A stretch of 64,000 nt of DNA from Adenophora triphylla var. japonica (taxonomy: Eukaryota > Streptophyta > Magnoliopsida > Asterales > Campanulaceae), in the NCBI GenBank assembly GCA_022495995.1, contig JAFEMH010002576.1, positions 186,001 to 250,000 of the forward strand, in the 5' to 3' direction. The position numbers and the translations under genes were made by a program. Shown piece by piece: positions 45,689 to 55,744 of the stretch; position 1 is the stretch's first letter, and each line of letters opens with the position of its first letter. Below the pieces are notes generated by a model. The model searched no databases and was not told the DNA's origin. It was given only the letters and a program-made list of their open reading frames with translations.

Positions 45689-45693
45689 AGTTT

Positions 45694-46315
45694 GTTAAAT
45701 CATTGACCAACATCAAAAGCCATGTGACATGTGATCGATGAAACATGCTTAAATCAATTTTCTTAAGGGCTGGGCGCCGGGATTTGCCTATTCTTAGGTT
45801 TCTGGAAGTACATGGAGCGTTATGAAAAGGACCCACACTTTTTTTTTTTTTCTCCCAAAACAGGGCTCCAAATGAAATTTGTTCGCCAATTTAGGTTTTT
45901 TTGTCGGAAATCGTTAGAAAACTCGTTAATCAACCATGTGCGGTTCACAATTTTTTTCTCAAATAATTCCTTTCTAAAATAATATTTTCCAACTGACGAC
46001 CCTTTCAAACTATTTGACAGAATGACCATTTTCTCGAAACTCGTTAATAGGAGTGGCGAGTTAATTATTTTCTCGCTTAAACTCCCTACTTCTATTAGCG
46101 AGTTTTTTTTTTTTTTTAAAGGAAATTTATTATGTATTTTTTTGAAAATATTATTTATATTTTGAAAAAAAAATATATTTTAAATTCGCTGCAAGAAATA
46201 AATAGCAAGTTTACTTTAATTAAATAGGTTAATTAGTCTGATTTTTTTTTAAAACTAAAAATTGCTTTTATTAAAAAATTAAGCTCCCGACTAAATTCGC
46301 TACTTGAAGACGAAG
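45694..46315. other. Intergenic stretch
   Basis: No gene. GCGAGTT words recur at 46025-46105 next to a T-rich run. Confidence 0.4.
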
Positions 46316-47307
46316 GGTCCGTTTGGGAGTGATTATTTAGGCCCCCTAAATCGCGTTCAACCATAAATCACGGCAACTCAACGCAATTGAAGGTTTGGCC
46401 GAGAAACTTGCGTTCCCGTTGAGATGCCCCAGGACGCGGGATACGGCGTTCCCAACAATCGGCTCTCCCCCTGCTTTTGGAGATAATCAGTTCCTAATAA
46501 TCAGCATCAACAAACAAATTTCTGAATTTACCCTTATCATATCATAGTATTTAACCCACCTTCAGCTATCAAAAGAATTTAACAAAAAATTCTTTCAGCA
46601 AGTGCAAGACTAGCTCTACATCAATTGAGGTAATTTTCTTTTTCATCGATTTTGTATTCCTCAATAGTTATGCATTGCATTGAAAAATCGAGTCTTCAAT
46701 CCATGTTTGTTTTGCTTTTGGATAATGCACTCTATGTGTTTGTGTTTTTGCCTAAACCAATTCTAAAAGTGTGTTTTTCACCATATATTATGTTTCTGTA
46801 ATGGTTCAGTATAATCTCTGTTATTGGGCTTGAAGTTAACTTCTGTGGTTAGAATTTTATAATGGATTACCCATATATGGACGCACCGAACTTGTACTGA
46901 CACGAGACTCTGATGTAGAACACACAACTTATTCTCGAGTAGTCGCAGATGAACGAGAATTGGATCAATTTCGCGATCGATTGACATTACAAATTGCAAC
47001 ATCCGGTAATAGTTAACATTGAAAATGCAAATTTCATTTTATTTTTAATTTTCAAATTAATATGTTATCTTTTTTAATTTAGGAGGATTCTTATGAGCTT
47101 AAATGTGTAAGAATATTTTAGTCGTTGTTAATTTTATAATCACTTATATAGTGTGGTAGCCAAACATATTTAAAAAGCACTTTCGACATAAAATCACTTT
47201 TCAAAATTATAAGTCAAACACAATATTAAATTTTAAACAATCACTTTTACTGAAATCACTTATTAAAAATTACTTTAAAATAATCAGAAGCAATACCAAA
47301 CTCACCC
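46316..47307. mobile_element. Degraded PIF/Harbinger-like element
   Basis: The left end GGGTCCGTTTGGGAGTGATT and the inverse of the right end (GGGTGAGTTTGGTATTGCTT) look like a diverged inverted pair. Inside, plus-strand sequence at about 46900-47005 can be read as an ERELDQFRDRLTLQIA-like tail, similar to the end of plant Harbinger nucleases. No target duplication was found. Confidence 0.4.
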
Positions 47308-47389
47308 ATGTAAATCATCAAAAAGTTTTAATTACCTCTTGTCGACTCAGCAGAGGATAATGTGGAGGAGAACTGAGCTATATTCCACA

Positions 47390-48079
47390 GACCAATGTCA
47401 GGCTGATTTCTCTCTTCCCGTTTTGGGTCTCTCGACTCTCTCTCGTCGCTCCTCCCTCGATCGGTGATCGCTGCTCCTCCCTCAATTGACGGTGCTGCTC
47501 TCAACTTCGCCGGATCGCGTTGCTTCCCTCAACCCTCTCTCTCCGTCTTCTACCTTCGGTCTTCAACAAGGAAGACGAATTTCAAGCACAATCCAACCCT
47601 AACCCATATTTTACCTGTTCAGTTCCCATTATTCCGGCGTTTCTAATGTGAGTTTTCCCTGATTAATTTGGTAATTTTGTATTTTTATTCAGATTTGCCA
47701 ACATAAATCTGAATAAAAATACAAATCTGTATCCCAACAACTTATGAACTCTGATATATTTCTTTATGTTTTGATTCACATAACCTGGAGTTAATGAACA
47801 TGATTGTTTCTGTTGCCGTGGAATCCTTTTTTCCCACATTGTCCACTTATATGTAGCAGAGTACAATGTCACTAGACTATAACCATCTTAGAGTACATGC
47901 CAATGGTCATGTATTATTTTTTAATATATTTTCCTTCCATTAACCTTCTGTTCATAATATCTTGCTAATCAGTGATGGAATTGATGACTTTTGTGCAGAC
48001 CACTAGTTTTAATTGCAGAAACAATACTCTTACAAGATCATAGCTTTTGAAATCATATCAAGCGACCAAGACCATTGAG
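47390..48079 (+). promoter_or_regulatory. LIP2: Probable 5'UTR exons and first intron of the LIP2 gene
   Basis: CT-rich DNA at about 47390-47647 without an ATG ends at a good donor (TCTAAT|GTGAGTTT). A possible second UTR exon is 47999-48079 (TTTTGTGCAG| ... CATTGAG|GTATAAA). The coding exon at 51103 starts with its own acceptor, so upstream non-coding exons must exist. These are the best candidates by sequence only. Confidence 0.45.
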
Positions 48080-48182
48080 GTATAAATTAAATTTGCAACA
48101 ACAGTAATGTCTATGAAATGAAAAATGGCAATATACAATTTATGCTTGTGTTTATTCTAATTACTTATTTTATATTCATTAG

Positions 48183-48700
48183 TCATAAAATCAAACCACG
48201 GTTTAGACTGAACCAAATCGAACCATGACGGTTTGGTTTAGCTCGGTCTGATTTTTTTTATTGTTTAGCTCGGTTTGAAATTTCTTCAAACCGATACTAG
48301 CGGTTTGACTTCTAAATTTGCTCAAACCGAGCTAAACCGAACCATTTACACCTCTAGTTAAGAGGAAAGTCGGAGGAAGAGAGAGACTAGAGGAAGAAAG
48401 AGTCCGAAAAAAGAAAAATACTTTACAATCTTCGATCGTAGAGAGAACTTAGTTATTTATGTATCGCAAAACGGGGGTTAGGATCAGTTTATCTGACGGT
48501 ATGGTTTGGTGTGACGGTCTCAAACCGCGGTTTGGTTCGGTTTGGTCTGGGAGGGTCAGAGCACAAACCAAACCGACCCATGTGGTTTGCCAAAATTTGA
48601 GACCAAAACGAACTATTCATACTTGAAAACCAAACCAACCCGCATGATTTGGTTCGGTTCGGTCCCAAACCGCGGTTTGAACCGAACCACTATGATATGT
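48183..48700. repeat. hAT-like CGGTTTGG/ACCGAACC-rich remnants in the LIP2 5' intron
   Basis: AAACCGAACCATTTACACCT followed by CTAG near 48335-48358 is a typical hAT terminal sequence in reverse. Many CGGTTTGGTTC and AACCAAACC words form local inverted repeats. Confidence 0.55.
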
Positions 48701-49521
48701 TAAAAAAAAAAAGAGTTATGGATGATAGAGATTTGGGAAAGAAATATCAAATCCGCGAACTGAAAAGTCCTAGTTCGCGGACAAAAAAACCAAACTCGCC
48801 AACGCATGCCGTACTGTGTGATCTGGGTGCAGAAGATAATGAATAGCCGAGGCCGAGAATGAAGATTGGGCGTAATTGGGTACGATTCTTCGGACGTAAT
48901 TCCGTATCTTCAACTGTTTGAGCAGTTGAAAAGCTCCACTGTTTGTAAAGGGTCATCTCGGGAACTCAATTTAAAGGTCAGTGTTCCCTAAAATGCTCGA
49001 TTTGGAACCTGACAATTTTGATTTCATTCCTTGTTATTTCAAGAATCTTGCAATAGACTCTCTCCTAATCAAAGGGTGTTAGAATGACTATTGTTGCACA
49101 TCTATGAGCAGCTTGTTTCTAGTGTGAGACATGAATCATAGCAGATGAATATGAGGTGTTTGCTTGAATGTCCCAAAGAATTTTCTTTTATTTATGCTTG
49201 GTTATTGTATGGGATTGATATCTGTTTGAATCTTGATACCCTTTTTCGTTTTATTTTATAGTGCTCTATACCTTTAGCGCTTCAGCTATGAGTAATGCGG
49301 GGATGCTCCCAACTTTTGACACCAGTAAATTGAATCTGGGTACTCAATTTTGCGTTATTCCCTGGTTAGAAATTATGCTATTGAGTATAAAGTGTACATA
49401 ATATTCATTGAGGAAACTGAACGTTAATTAATTGGTTAATTTATGAGAGGTTTGCAAATGGGAGTGTTCTCAGTCCATATGATTTTCTGGAGATTATAAT
49501 AAATTTGGTCTATAATTGCAA

Positions 49522-49623
49522 CTCCCTCCGTCCAAAATGAATGTCCAAAAAAATTTCAAAATTGCTCTTTATCATGAGCAATTTTGATTTTTTTTTTGAA
49601 CATTCATTTTGGGACGGAGGGAG
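49522..49623. mobile_element. Short Stowaway-type MITE in the LIP2 5' intron
   Basis: CTCCCTCCGTCCAAAATGAA and TTCATTTTGGGACGGAGGGAG-type inverse; nearly the whole 102 bp can fold into one hairpin. Confidence 0.85.
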
Positions 49624-50061
49624 TATGTTTTGCCATACTCCCTCTATTTTCTTGTCCTATGAACACCTTCACCATTGCCAACTATCATGTCTCAGTATGC
49701 AGTACATGGTTGCATTGCAATGATACGGGCACTATGGATATACACTTGTCTGCGCCGCTAGACTTGCCTAAAACATTACTTTCTCAGTTTCCATGGATAA
49801 CTAGAAATGGACATTCATTTAAAGACTTAATATTTTGTAGAAATGAGAAAGATGGATTGGCTAGAAGGAGAAAACGATCTGAAAGTTTGTTTTAATGTTC
49901 TGTATACTTGGTTTATCAGTCAATGATGAGAAAAGGATTATGGAGTTGTGGGTTGAGTTGTTGCTGTAACATAGACAATGGATAATTCAATGGTCTTTAT
50001 AAGTGGGTGGTTGATATGTTTCTTTATTTTCTGTTAAAATGTGATTGGAAATTATTCTTTG

Positions 50062-50156
50062 GAGGACTTGCCTACATTTCACCCTTGTGGTGGGGACCCT
50101 TCCCCGGACCCTCGCTATGCGGGGATGCTTCGTGCTCCGGGCTTCCCCCCTTTTAG
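50062..50156 (+). mobile_element. SINE 3'-end fragment
   Basis: CACCCTTGTGGTGGGGACCC, CTTCCCCGGACCCTCGCTAT and GGGATGCTTCGTGCTCCGGG followed by a T-rich end match the 3' half of a common plant tRNA-derived SINE type. The A/B-box half is absent. Confidence 0.55.
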
Positions 50157-51105
50157 GAGTACTGTTCTAGTTTGGAAGTCAAACAAGAGTCTGTTCATGA
50201 TAATTCTATGTTGGATATAGATCTGACGCTGTGTAAATTTGTGTAAGGTGGTGCTGAGTATCTTTTGCTTGTACTCCAGTTTTAGGTTTTTGGCAGCCAA
50301 TCTGGATAGTGCTAGCTTACCTTTTTGTTGTTGTAGAAATCCACTTCTGTAAACATGATCATGAAATGAAAATCATGACACCAGATTGGATCTGTATGGA
50401 AGACTATGACCACTGTTCACTCTTTCAATAAAACTAAGAAGCAACCAATAGATGTGATGGATTTTATTTTGGCATGAGTGCCTTGCGTGGTTCTAATATG
50501 TCAGAGTCGCTAAATTTCCCTTCCTCCATTAGCCTCTGTGCAGTTTGAAGCTGCAATGATTGGAATGATCAGCATAGGTGCGGTGTTTCTTTTGCGATTG
50601 CGGAATGCATGCTTGACATGTACTGCCAATATTTGTCTTGAATGATTTAACTGAATTGGTATACTTTGGCCATCCTCTTTAATTTCTTGAATGAAGATGA
50701 AAATAAGATGTCAAATTTCGGAGAATTATTTATTTGAGGAATGCAGGAGCCAATATTCATTTGTTTGGGGATTCTGGAAAAGTACTTAGTTTTGAAACAT
50801 GCATGTATTAACTGTGGATGCATGCTTGGTGGCGTTATTCATCCAATACCATGTTTTATTTTTTTATCCTTAATTCTCTGACCTTAACTCCTATCTCTTT
50901 GCCATCTTCTAGCAGTAGCTAAACCTATTCTGCAACCAACACCAATGGATGATTGGTTAGATCGACTCTGCATTTTATTTTCAATGATATCCTAGGGAGT
51001 TTCTCTGTAGTAATTACATGGAAACTAAAATGAAAAACAATGGATAACGGAGATTAAGTGATTTGGAAAATAATGTATTATGGAAAAATATTATTTATGC
51101 AGGGA

Positions 51106-51813
51106 ATGAGAAATCCTCTACATTTGGAGGTTTGGAGAATAGGCACTATAAAATACTTGGATGCACTTAAGTTACAGGAGAAGCTGGCATCAGATAGAAA
51201 AGTCGGTAAAATTTATGATACCCTTCTGTCTCTGCAACATCCACCTACATATACCCTTGGCAAACGACGGACCGATTATAATCTTTTAGTCCCTGAATCT
51301 GAGCTTAAAACCATGGGTGCGGAACTTCACTACACACAAAGGGGAGGTGACATCACTTTTCATGGTCCACACCAAGCCATCCTCTATCCAATTGTTTCTC
51401 TGAGGGAAATTGGGCTTGGTGCTAGGAATTACGTGGAAAGGCTCGAGTCAACTATGATTGACTTGGCATCTCTATACAGGGTCAACGCTCACCGTGGAGG
51501 GAAGTGTGAGACAGGAGTTTGGGTTGAAGATAGAAAGATTGGTGCAATTGGTGTTCGAATTTCATCTGGGATAACATCTCATGGATTGGCTTTCAATATT
51601 GATCCTGATTTAAGCTACTTTAAGCATATTGTGCCTTGTGGGATAAAAAATAAAGACGTTACGTCTTTAAGGAGAGAAACGGAGGCAATACTTCCTAATG
51701 AAGAAGTGATTCAGTATCAGTTGATTACTTGCTTTGCTAGATTATTTGGTTATACTAATATCATTTGGAAAGATGGTGCACCGACGTTGCTTGATAACCA
51801 GGAGAGTGATTGA
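51106..51813 (+). CDS. LIP2: Octanoyl-[carrier protein]:protein octanoyltransferase LIP2, mitochondrial (LipB family)
   Basis: 235 residues in one exon, starting MRNPLHLEVW. LIP2 moves the octanoyl group from mitochondrial acyl carrier protein to lipoyl domains (glycine decarboxylase H protein, 2-oxoacid dehydrogenases). Lipoyl synthase then adds sulfur. LipB landmarks are present: LQHPPTYTLGKR (43-54), RGGDITFHGPHQ (79-90), and the active-site pair Lys144 (DRKIGAIGVR) and Cys178 (HIVPCGI). The length equals plant LIP2 proteins, which also begin at this point and lack a long N-terminal extension. The ATG lies three bases after an acceptor (TTTATGCAG|GGA), so the whole coding part is in the last exon. 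An upstream in-frame reading from 51058 lies in the intron and has no ATG start. No breaks; this is very probably a working gene. Confidence 0.95.
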   Translation: MRNPLHLEVWRIGTIKYLDALKLQEKLASDRKVGKIYDTLLSLQHPPTYTLGKRRTDYNLLVPESELKTMGAELHYTQRGGDITFHGPHQAILYPIVSLREIGLGARNYVERLESTMIDLASLYRVNAHRGGKCETGVWVEDRKIGAIGVRISSGITSHGLAFNIDPDLSYFKHIVPCGIKNKDVTSLRRETEAILPNEEVIQYQLITCFARLFGYTNIIWKDGAPTLLDNQESD

Positions 51814-53321
51814 TCTGCACCCATTCTGTGTCAAAGTGGACTGCCTGATATGCAATTTGTGGTAATTATCCTCATCTTTTTGCAACACAGTTTTATATGT
51901 TTTTTCCGAATATGAATGCTCAAAATTCTGTTTATTCAGACATGTTGGTCATGGTCCAACTTGGTTTGACCAAGTGTTTGATTGTTTAAAATTAGAGAGA
52001 ATCTTGCCATCTTTGCATATGGGTATTTGACTTAGGTCTGAATCAAAATGGTGGGAATGGATGATCTGATATCAGTATTCAAACCCACTTGTTGAGCCCA
52101 TGCTTTCTCATTTCACAGTTCAAACCCACTGCATTATTTTTTTCAAAAATGTTTTTTTTTTTTTTTTGACCTAGATCTAGTGGACAAGGTATGGTACAAA
52201 AAGAAGAGAAGAACAAGACATTCTCCCTCCCATAATAACTTGACTGTAAATGTCAGGTTACCCAGCTAAAGTTAGCTGTGGCTCAAGTACCAAGGAATAT
52301 TTGTTTAATTACAATAATTAATTAACTAATCAAGCACTTAATAATGCAAATCAAAATTCAAAGGGAGGGGGATGATGTGGTCTCATGTGACTAACACATG
52401 ACACATGACACATGCTCTTTTAATCTTTTGATAAAGATCTGAATCAAAGTTTCAGATCTCCACATTAGTCAAATTAGCCTCACATGATCACCTCCTTCCA
52501 AGTTCCAACTTGCTAAACAACAAGGAATCTAGTTTAGGATCTCAAATTCATTAGCACTAGGAATTTGGTCAAATAAATCTCATTTTTGTCTCAATTTAGT
52601 GAAATTAATGACGGGTTTTGCCCCAGCAACAAAGTCAAGTTAGTTACATGAGCAGTGAATAAAACTGGTTTTTGGACTGCCATACGATTGTTTGGTGATC
52701 AGACAACTGATTGTTAGTAGTAGTAAAGCATTCTAACTTCCCAACTATATACTGTTGCTGGATCGGTAAAAGTTTTGATGAACACGTTCTATTAGTGGAC
52801 CCTACCAATCTTACAGATACAATTTCTCACAAATTTAATAGCCGTTGGATTAATAAATGGTCAGATGAACACGTCGTGTCTTCCCATCCTTTACATAACC
52901 ATATGACCGAGTTCTTAGGTTTCCAAAAGAGTGTGAATCAATTGTTCCCAAATCATTGTTACCTTTCTAAATATTATGTAATGAACTTTATGAGTACGTT
53001 AAACGCGTTTGTAAAAGATAAATACCAACTCTAGCATGCAAATATAACTCTAAAAACAAACACAATTTGATAATCTTGACTAAATGTGACTACACTTTAC
53101 ACTCATTTTCCCCCATATTATTCTAATACATCACACATGATATTGTCAGACTTACCACAACCCTACAACCAAGAAGCATGGTTTTGTTCTTTTTTAATAA
53201 TTATTTCTTCCCATAACTTTGTTTAAAAGAGACACTTCCTCTCCATTCTTGATCTCAAGTTTAGCGAAATTCAATTCATCATCAAGCAAAAAGGAAAAAA
53301 AAAAAAAGAAAAGTAGAAACA
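51814..53321. other. LIP2 3'UTR and intergenic region
   Basis: A T-rich run at 52152-52170 and ACACATGACACATGACACATG near 52395 are the only repeats seen. An open stretch near 52711-53034 lacks an ATG near its start and matches nothing I know. AT-rich DNA precedes the peptide gene; no TATA box could be placed with confidence. Confidence 0.4.
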
Positions 53322-53612
53322 ATGTTGTCAATCCGATTACACAAATCATTGTCAATCTTTCTCATATTTTCCTTGATTTTCTTTCATAATCTTTTGTTGT
53401 GTTGTTCATTATCTTTCAATCATGAAAGAATATCACAGAATTTTCCTCGGAAAAGCTTTGAATCAAGAAAGTTACTTGGTGTTTCTGTCAACTCGCTTTC
53501 TACTGATCCAAAGAAGTTGAAGGGAGGAGCGATGAAGGAGGCGGAGACAAGTGTGGATGCTAGTCTAAGGAAGAGGCCACCAAGTTCTTCAAATCCTATT
53601 CAAAACAAGTGA
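53322..53612 (+). CDS. Small secreted peptide precursor with CLE-like C-terminus
   Basis: A 96-residue protein in one exon. Residues 1-30 form a signal peptide: a basic start (MLSIRLHK), then a Leu/Ile/Phe-rich core ending LLLCCS. A variable, basic, Ser-rich middle follows, with SRKLLGVSV near 49-57. The last residues read LRKRPPSSSNPIQNK. Aligned to the 12-residue CLE hormone pattern (R-x-V-P-x-G-x-x-P-x-x-N), KRPPSSSNPIQN keeps Pro4, Ser5, Asn8, Pro9, Ile10 and Asn12, as in TDIF-type CLE peptides, but Gly6 is Ser and residue 11 is Gln. CLE peptides are cut from the C-terminus and bind leucine-rich-repeat receptor kinases. IDA-like peptides also have PPS and are an alternative. The precursor type is well supported, the family less so. 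Confidence 0.7.
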   Translation: MLSIRLHKSLSIFLIFSLIFFHNLLLCCSLSFNHERISQNFPRKSFESRKLLGVSVNSLSTDPKKLKGGAMKEAETSVDASLRKRPPSSSNPIQNK

Positions 53613-54220
53613 TAAAATATGATCTTCTAAATTAATATAGGATTTTTCTTGTCTATTTTATTTTCAGATCTAGATGTTGAAGAAGGAGAAAATCATTACT
53701 CTTTCTACATTTTTACAATTTATTTAACATAGTTTCTTAGTGTAGAAATCTTTCTTCTCTGGTCTGGTGTTTATAAGATTTTTTGTTTTGTTGCTATGAC
53801 CTCTTTATGCTTATCAGCATAATGTATTTATTCAGGATTAGATTAGGTTCTTTGTTAAGAAATACGACACTTATCTTGGGGCGGAAATACAAAACTGCGA
53901 CACTTAAAATGAGACGGAGATTATATTTTCCTTTTCCGCAGTATCCATCGTTGCTTTAGTAACCATGAAAGCCAGAAAAAAAGATGATTCCTTTGTCAAT
54001 AATCAAGTTAATGGAGCATGATAACATCAGTAATCAATAAAAGGGAAATGTTCCATTCCTGTAGTTAGACAAAGACTAGCAAACGAGAGGTTTACACTCC
54101 TTTTACAAATTTATGGAATCATGTTCTTGCATATATATATGTACAAATAAAAACCAACAACAAATGTTCAGATTCTTCTGATGAAATAAGCCAAAAGACA
54201 ACAATAATATCAAGCAAATA
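53613..54220. other. Peptide-gene 3' region and intergenic DNA
   Basis: AT-rich, no further gene seen. Confidence 0.4.
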
Positions 54221-54422
54221 CTCCTTCCGTTCCATCTCAATTGAGACTTATTTCTTTTTTTCATCTGTCCCATTACAATTGAGACAGTCAAAAATGGCAA
54301 ACTTTTAATAATTTTTTTGATTGAACCCACTTGTCATATTAACAACACCACTATTAATATTGTACTAATTTTTCTTAATCATTGTCCAGAAAGTTGGTCT
54401 CGATTGAGCTGAGATGGAGGGA
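54221..54422. mobile_element. Stowaway-type MITE
   Basis: CTCCTTCCGTTCCATCTCAA and the inverse of TTGAGCTGAGATGGAGG pair; TCTCAATTGAGAC and GTCTCGATTGAGC extend the arms. The right end is slightly eroded. Confidence 0.75.
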
Positions 54423-54532
54423 TTATTCGTTTTAGTAGGATGGAAGAAGTGCTGATTACACCACACAAGAAGGGCATCTACTTTGTGATGTTATGTCCAA
54501 AAAGTGAAGGGAAGGTTAAGGCTATCTGAGCT

Positions 54533-54540
54533 CTATATAA
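54533..54540 (+). promoter_or_regulatory. TATA box upstream of the foldback
   Basis: CTATATAAGG sits 85-90 bp before the foldback, the distance expected if transcription starts near 54565 and the hairpin lies in the first part of the transcript. Confidence 0.55.
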
Positions 54541-54624
54541 GGAAGCAATGTAATGATGATGAGTTGAATTCATATTTGAACTCACTCTTTAACTAGCTAG
54601 ATATAGATATTAGAGGTGGTTGTT

Positions 54625-54740
54625 GAAACATGGGTGTTAGTGGTGCAATGGAGGACGCCGATGTGTTAACGCTAGACACCACGGGGAACCGCTAGCGCAA
54701 CATCGGCGTCCTCATTGCACCACCAACTCTCACAAGTTTC
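54625..54740 (+). ncRNA. Candidate MIRNA foldback
   Basis: The left arm GGTGCAATGGAGGACGCCGA plus TGT (54642-54664) pairs with the right arm ACATCGGCGTCCTCATTGCACC (in parts: ACATCGGCGTCC, TCATTGCACC; 54700-54721) with only one bulged G. CGCTAG/CTAGCG closes the stem around a 16-nt loop (54676-54691), and GAAAC...GTTTC extends it outward. The stem is about 45 bp with few mismatches, GC-rich in an AT-rich region. It is not bounded by MITE ends or a target duplication, and a TATA box lies upstream. I do not recognise the 21-nt arms as any common miRNA. Confidence 0.55.
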
Positions 54741-54980
54741 TTTGAAGTACTTCTATTGAGTTTCATTCTTGCTATATTAATACGTTCGAGTAGATTACAT
54801 ACAATTTATGTATATTTATTTATATAGCATTACTTTCTATCTGTATTGCTCGCTAACATATTTTCAGGGGTTTCATATGATGATTCATAGCATTCAATTT
54901 CAAATTATTTTGTAACTAATGCTTTGTTGTTATTTGTGCATTTGATCACTTCGTTCAATTTAGTGAAGATCTAGACTTTA

Positions 54981-55741
54981 GACCATCTACGATGGCTTAT
55001 TGAAAAAAAAGGTTTCAACTATTGAAACCATTGAAGGGTATTGAAACCCATTTTAAGTAGTTGAAAAAAAAAATTTGTTGAAAAAATTCAACATGTATTG
55101 AAAAAAGAGGAGGGACCCGTTTCAAGCCACGTGGCGCCACCATATTGGGCCACGTTGGCGCATGCACTACACACCCAGACAAGGGCGCATCTGGGTACAG
55201 GTAATTTTTTTCCCAAATTTTGACACTTGGCGAAGCATGATTGGTCACTAAATTTTTTTTTCCAAATCTCATTCGAATTCGAATGTTTCAAAGGCAATTA
55301 TCTTATATCAATTTTTTTTAAAAAAAAATTTTTTGCACCAAAATTCATAAATTTTTTTCTCTATAAATAAATAGAGTCTTGTTTCATTTGATTTGGACAC
55401 AAAAAAAAAAAAATTTTTTTTTCAATATAAATTTCTCAATTATATTGAAAAATAAAGAATACAAAATAAAATAAATTAAGTATGAAGTATTTTTTTAATT
55501 ATAAATGATAATAATAATAATTATTATTTTGCTAATCATAAAAATAAAGAATATTAAATAAAATAAAATTGGTGGGGTATAGGATGATGAGTTGAAAGAG
55601 TGTTGAATTTTATTAAACAAAACGTTAAAAATTGAATGGGGTGTTGAATTATTAGGTGGAAGAGAGAGAAACTGATATGAAATCTTAAAGTGGGTATTGA
55701 AAAAATTTGAGTGTTGAAATCATTGTAGATTGTAGATGGTC
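54981..55741. mobile_element. Tourist/PIF-Harbinger-type MITE with TTA target duplication
   Basis: Ends GACCATCTAC and GTAGATGGTC, flanked by TTA at 54978-54980 and 55742-55744. 761 bp. AT-rich with no transposase. Open frames inside (for example 55015-55272 minus) show no domain. Confidence 0.82.
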
Positions 55742-55744
55742 TTA

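Larger units (their letters stand above)
32122..45693 (+). mobile_element. Tat-lineage Ty3/gypsy LTR retrotransposon, complete ends, broken coding region
   Basis: LTRs are 32127-32891 and 44928-45688, flanked by AGTTT at 32122-32126 and 45689-45693. Total length is about 13.6 kb. Order: 5' LTR, primer site, gag, protease, RT, RNase H, a second RNase H, integrase, 35-bp tandem array, antisense ORFs, 3' LTR. A second archaeal-type RNase H, a long 3' region with tandem repeats and an antisense ORF set are known for the Tat group (Ogre, Retand, Grande). The LTRs are alike (a 210-bp stretch translates identically in both), suggesting recent insertion, yet the coding region has many frame breaks. 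Confidence 0.88.

Noticed and set aside
47464..47646. Open frame in the presumed LIP2 first exon
   Set aside because: No ATG; better explained as 5'UTR.
49541..49895. 103-residue frame in the LIP2 5' intron
   Set aside because: Begins inside a MITE hairpin and shows no known domain.
51058..51105. Longer LIP2 start
   Set aside because: Begins with GTG and lies upstream of the splice acceptor, in the intron.
52711..53034. 107-codon open frame between LIP2 and the peptide gene
   Set aside because: No ATG near its start, no recognised domain, AT-rich composition like the surroundings.
55015..55297. Overlapping 85- and 69-codon frames on the minus strand
   Set aside because: Inside a Tourist-type MITE, no domain.
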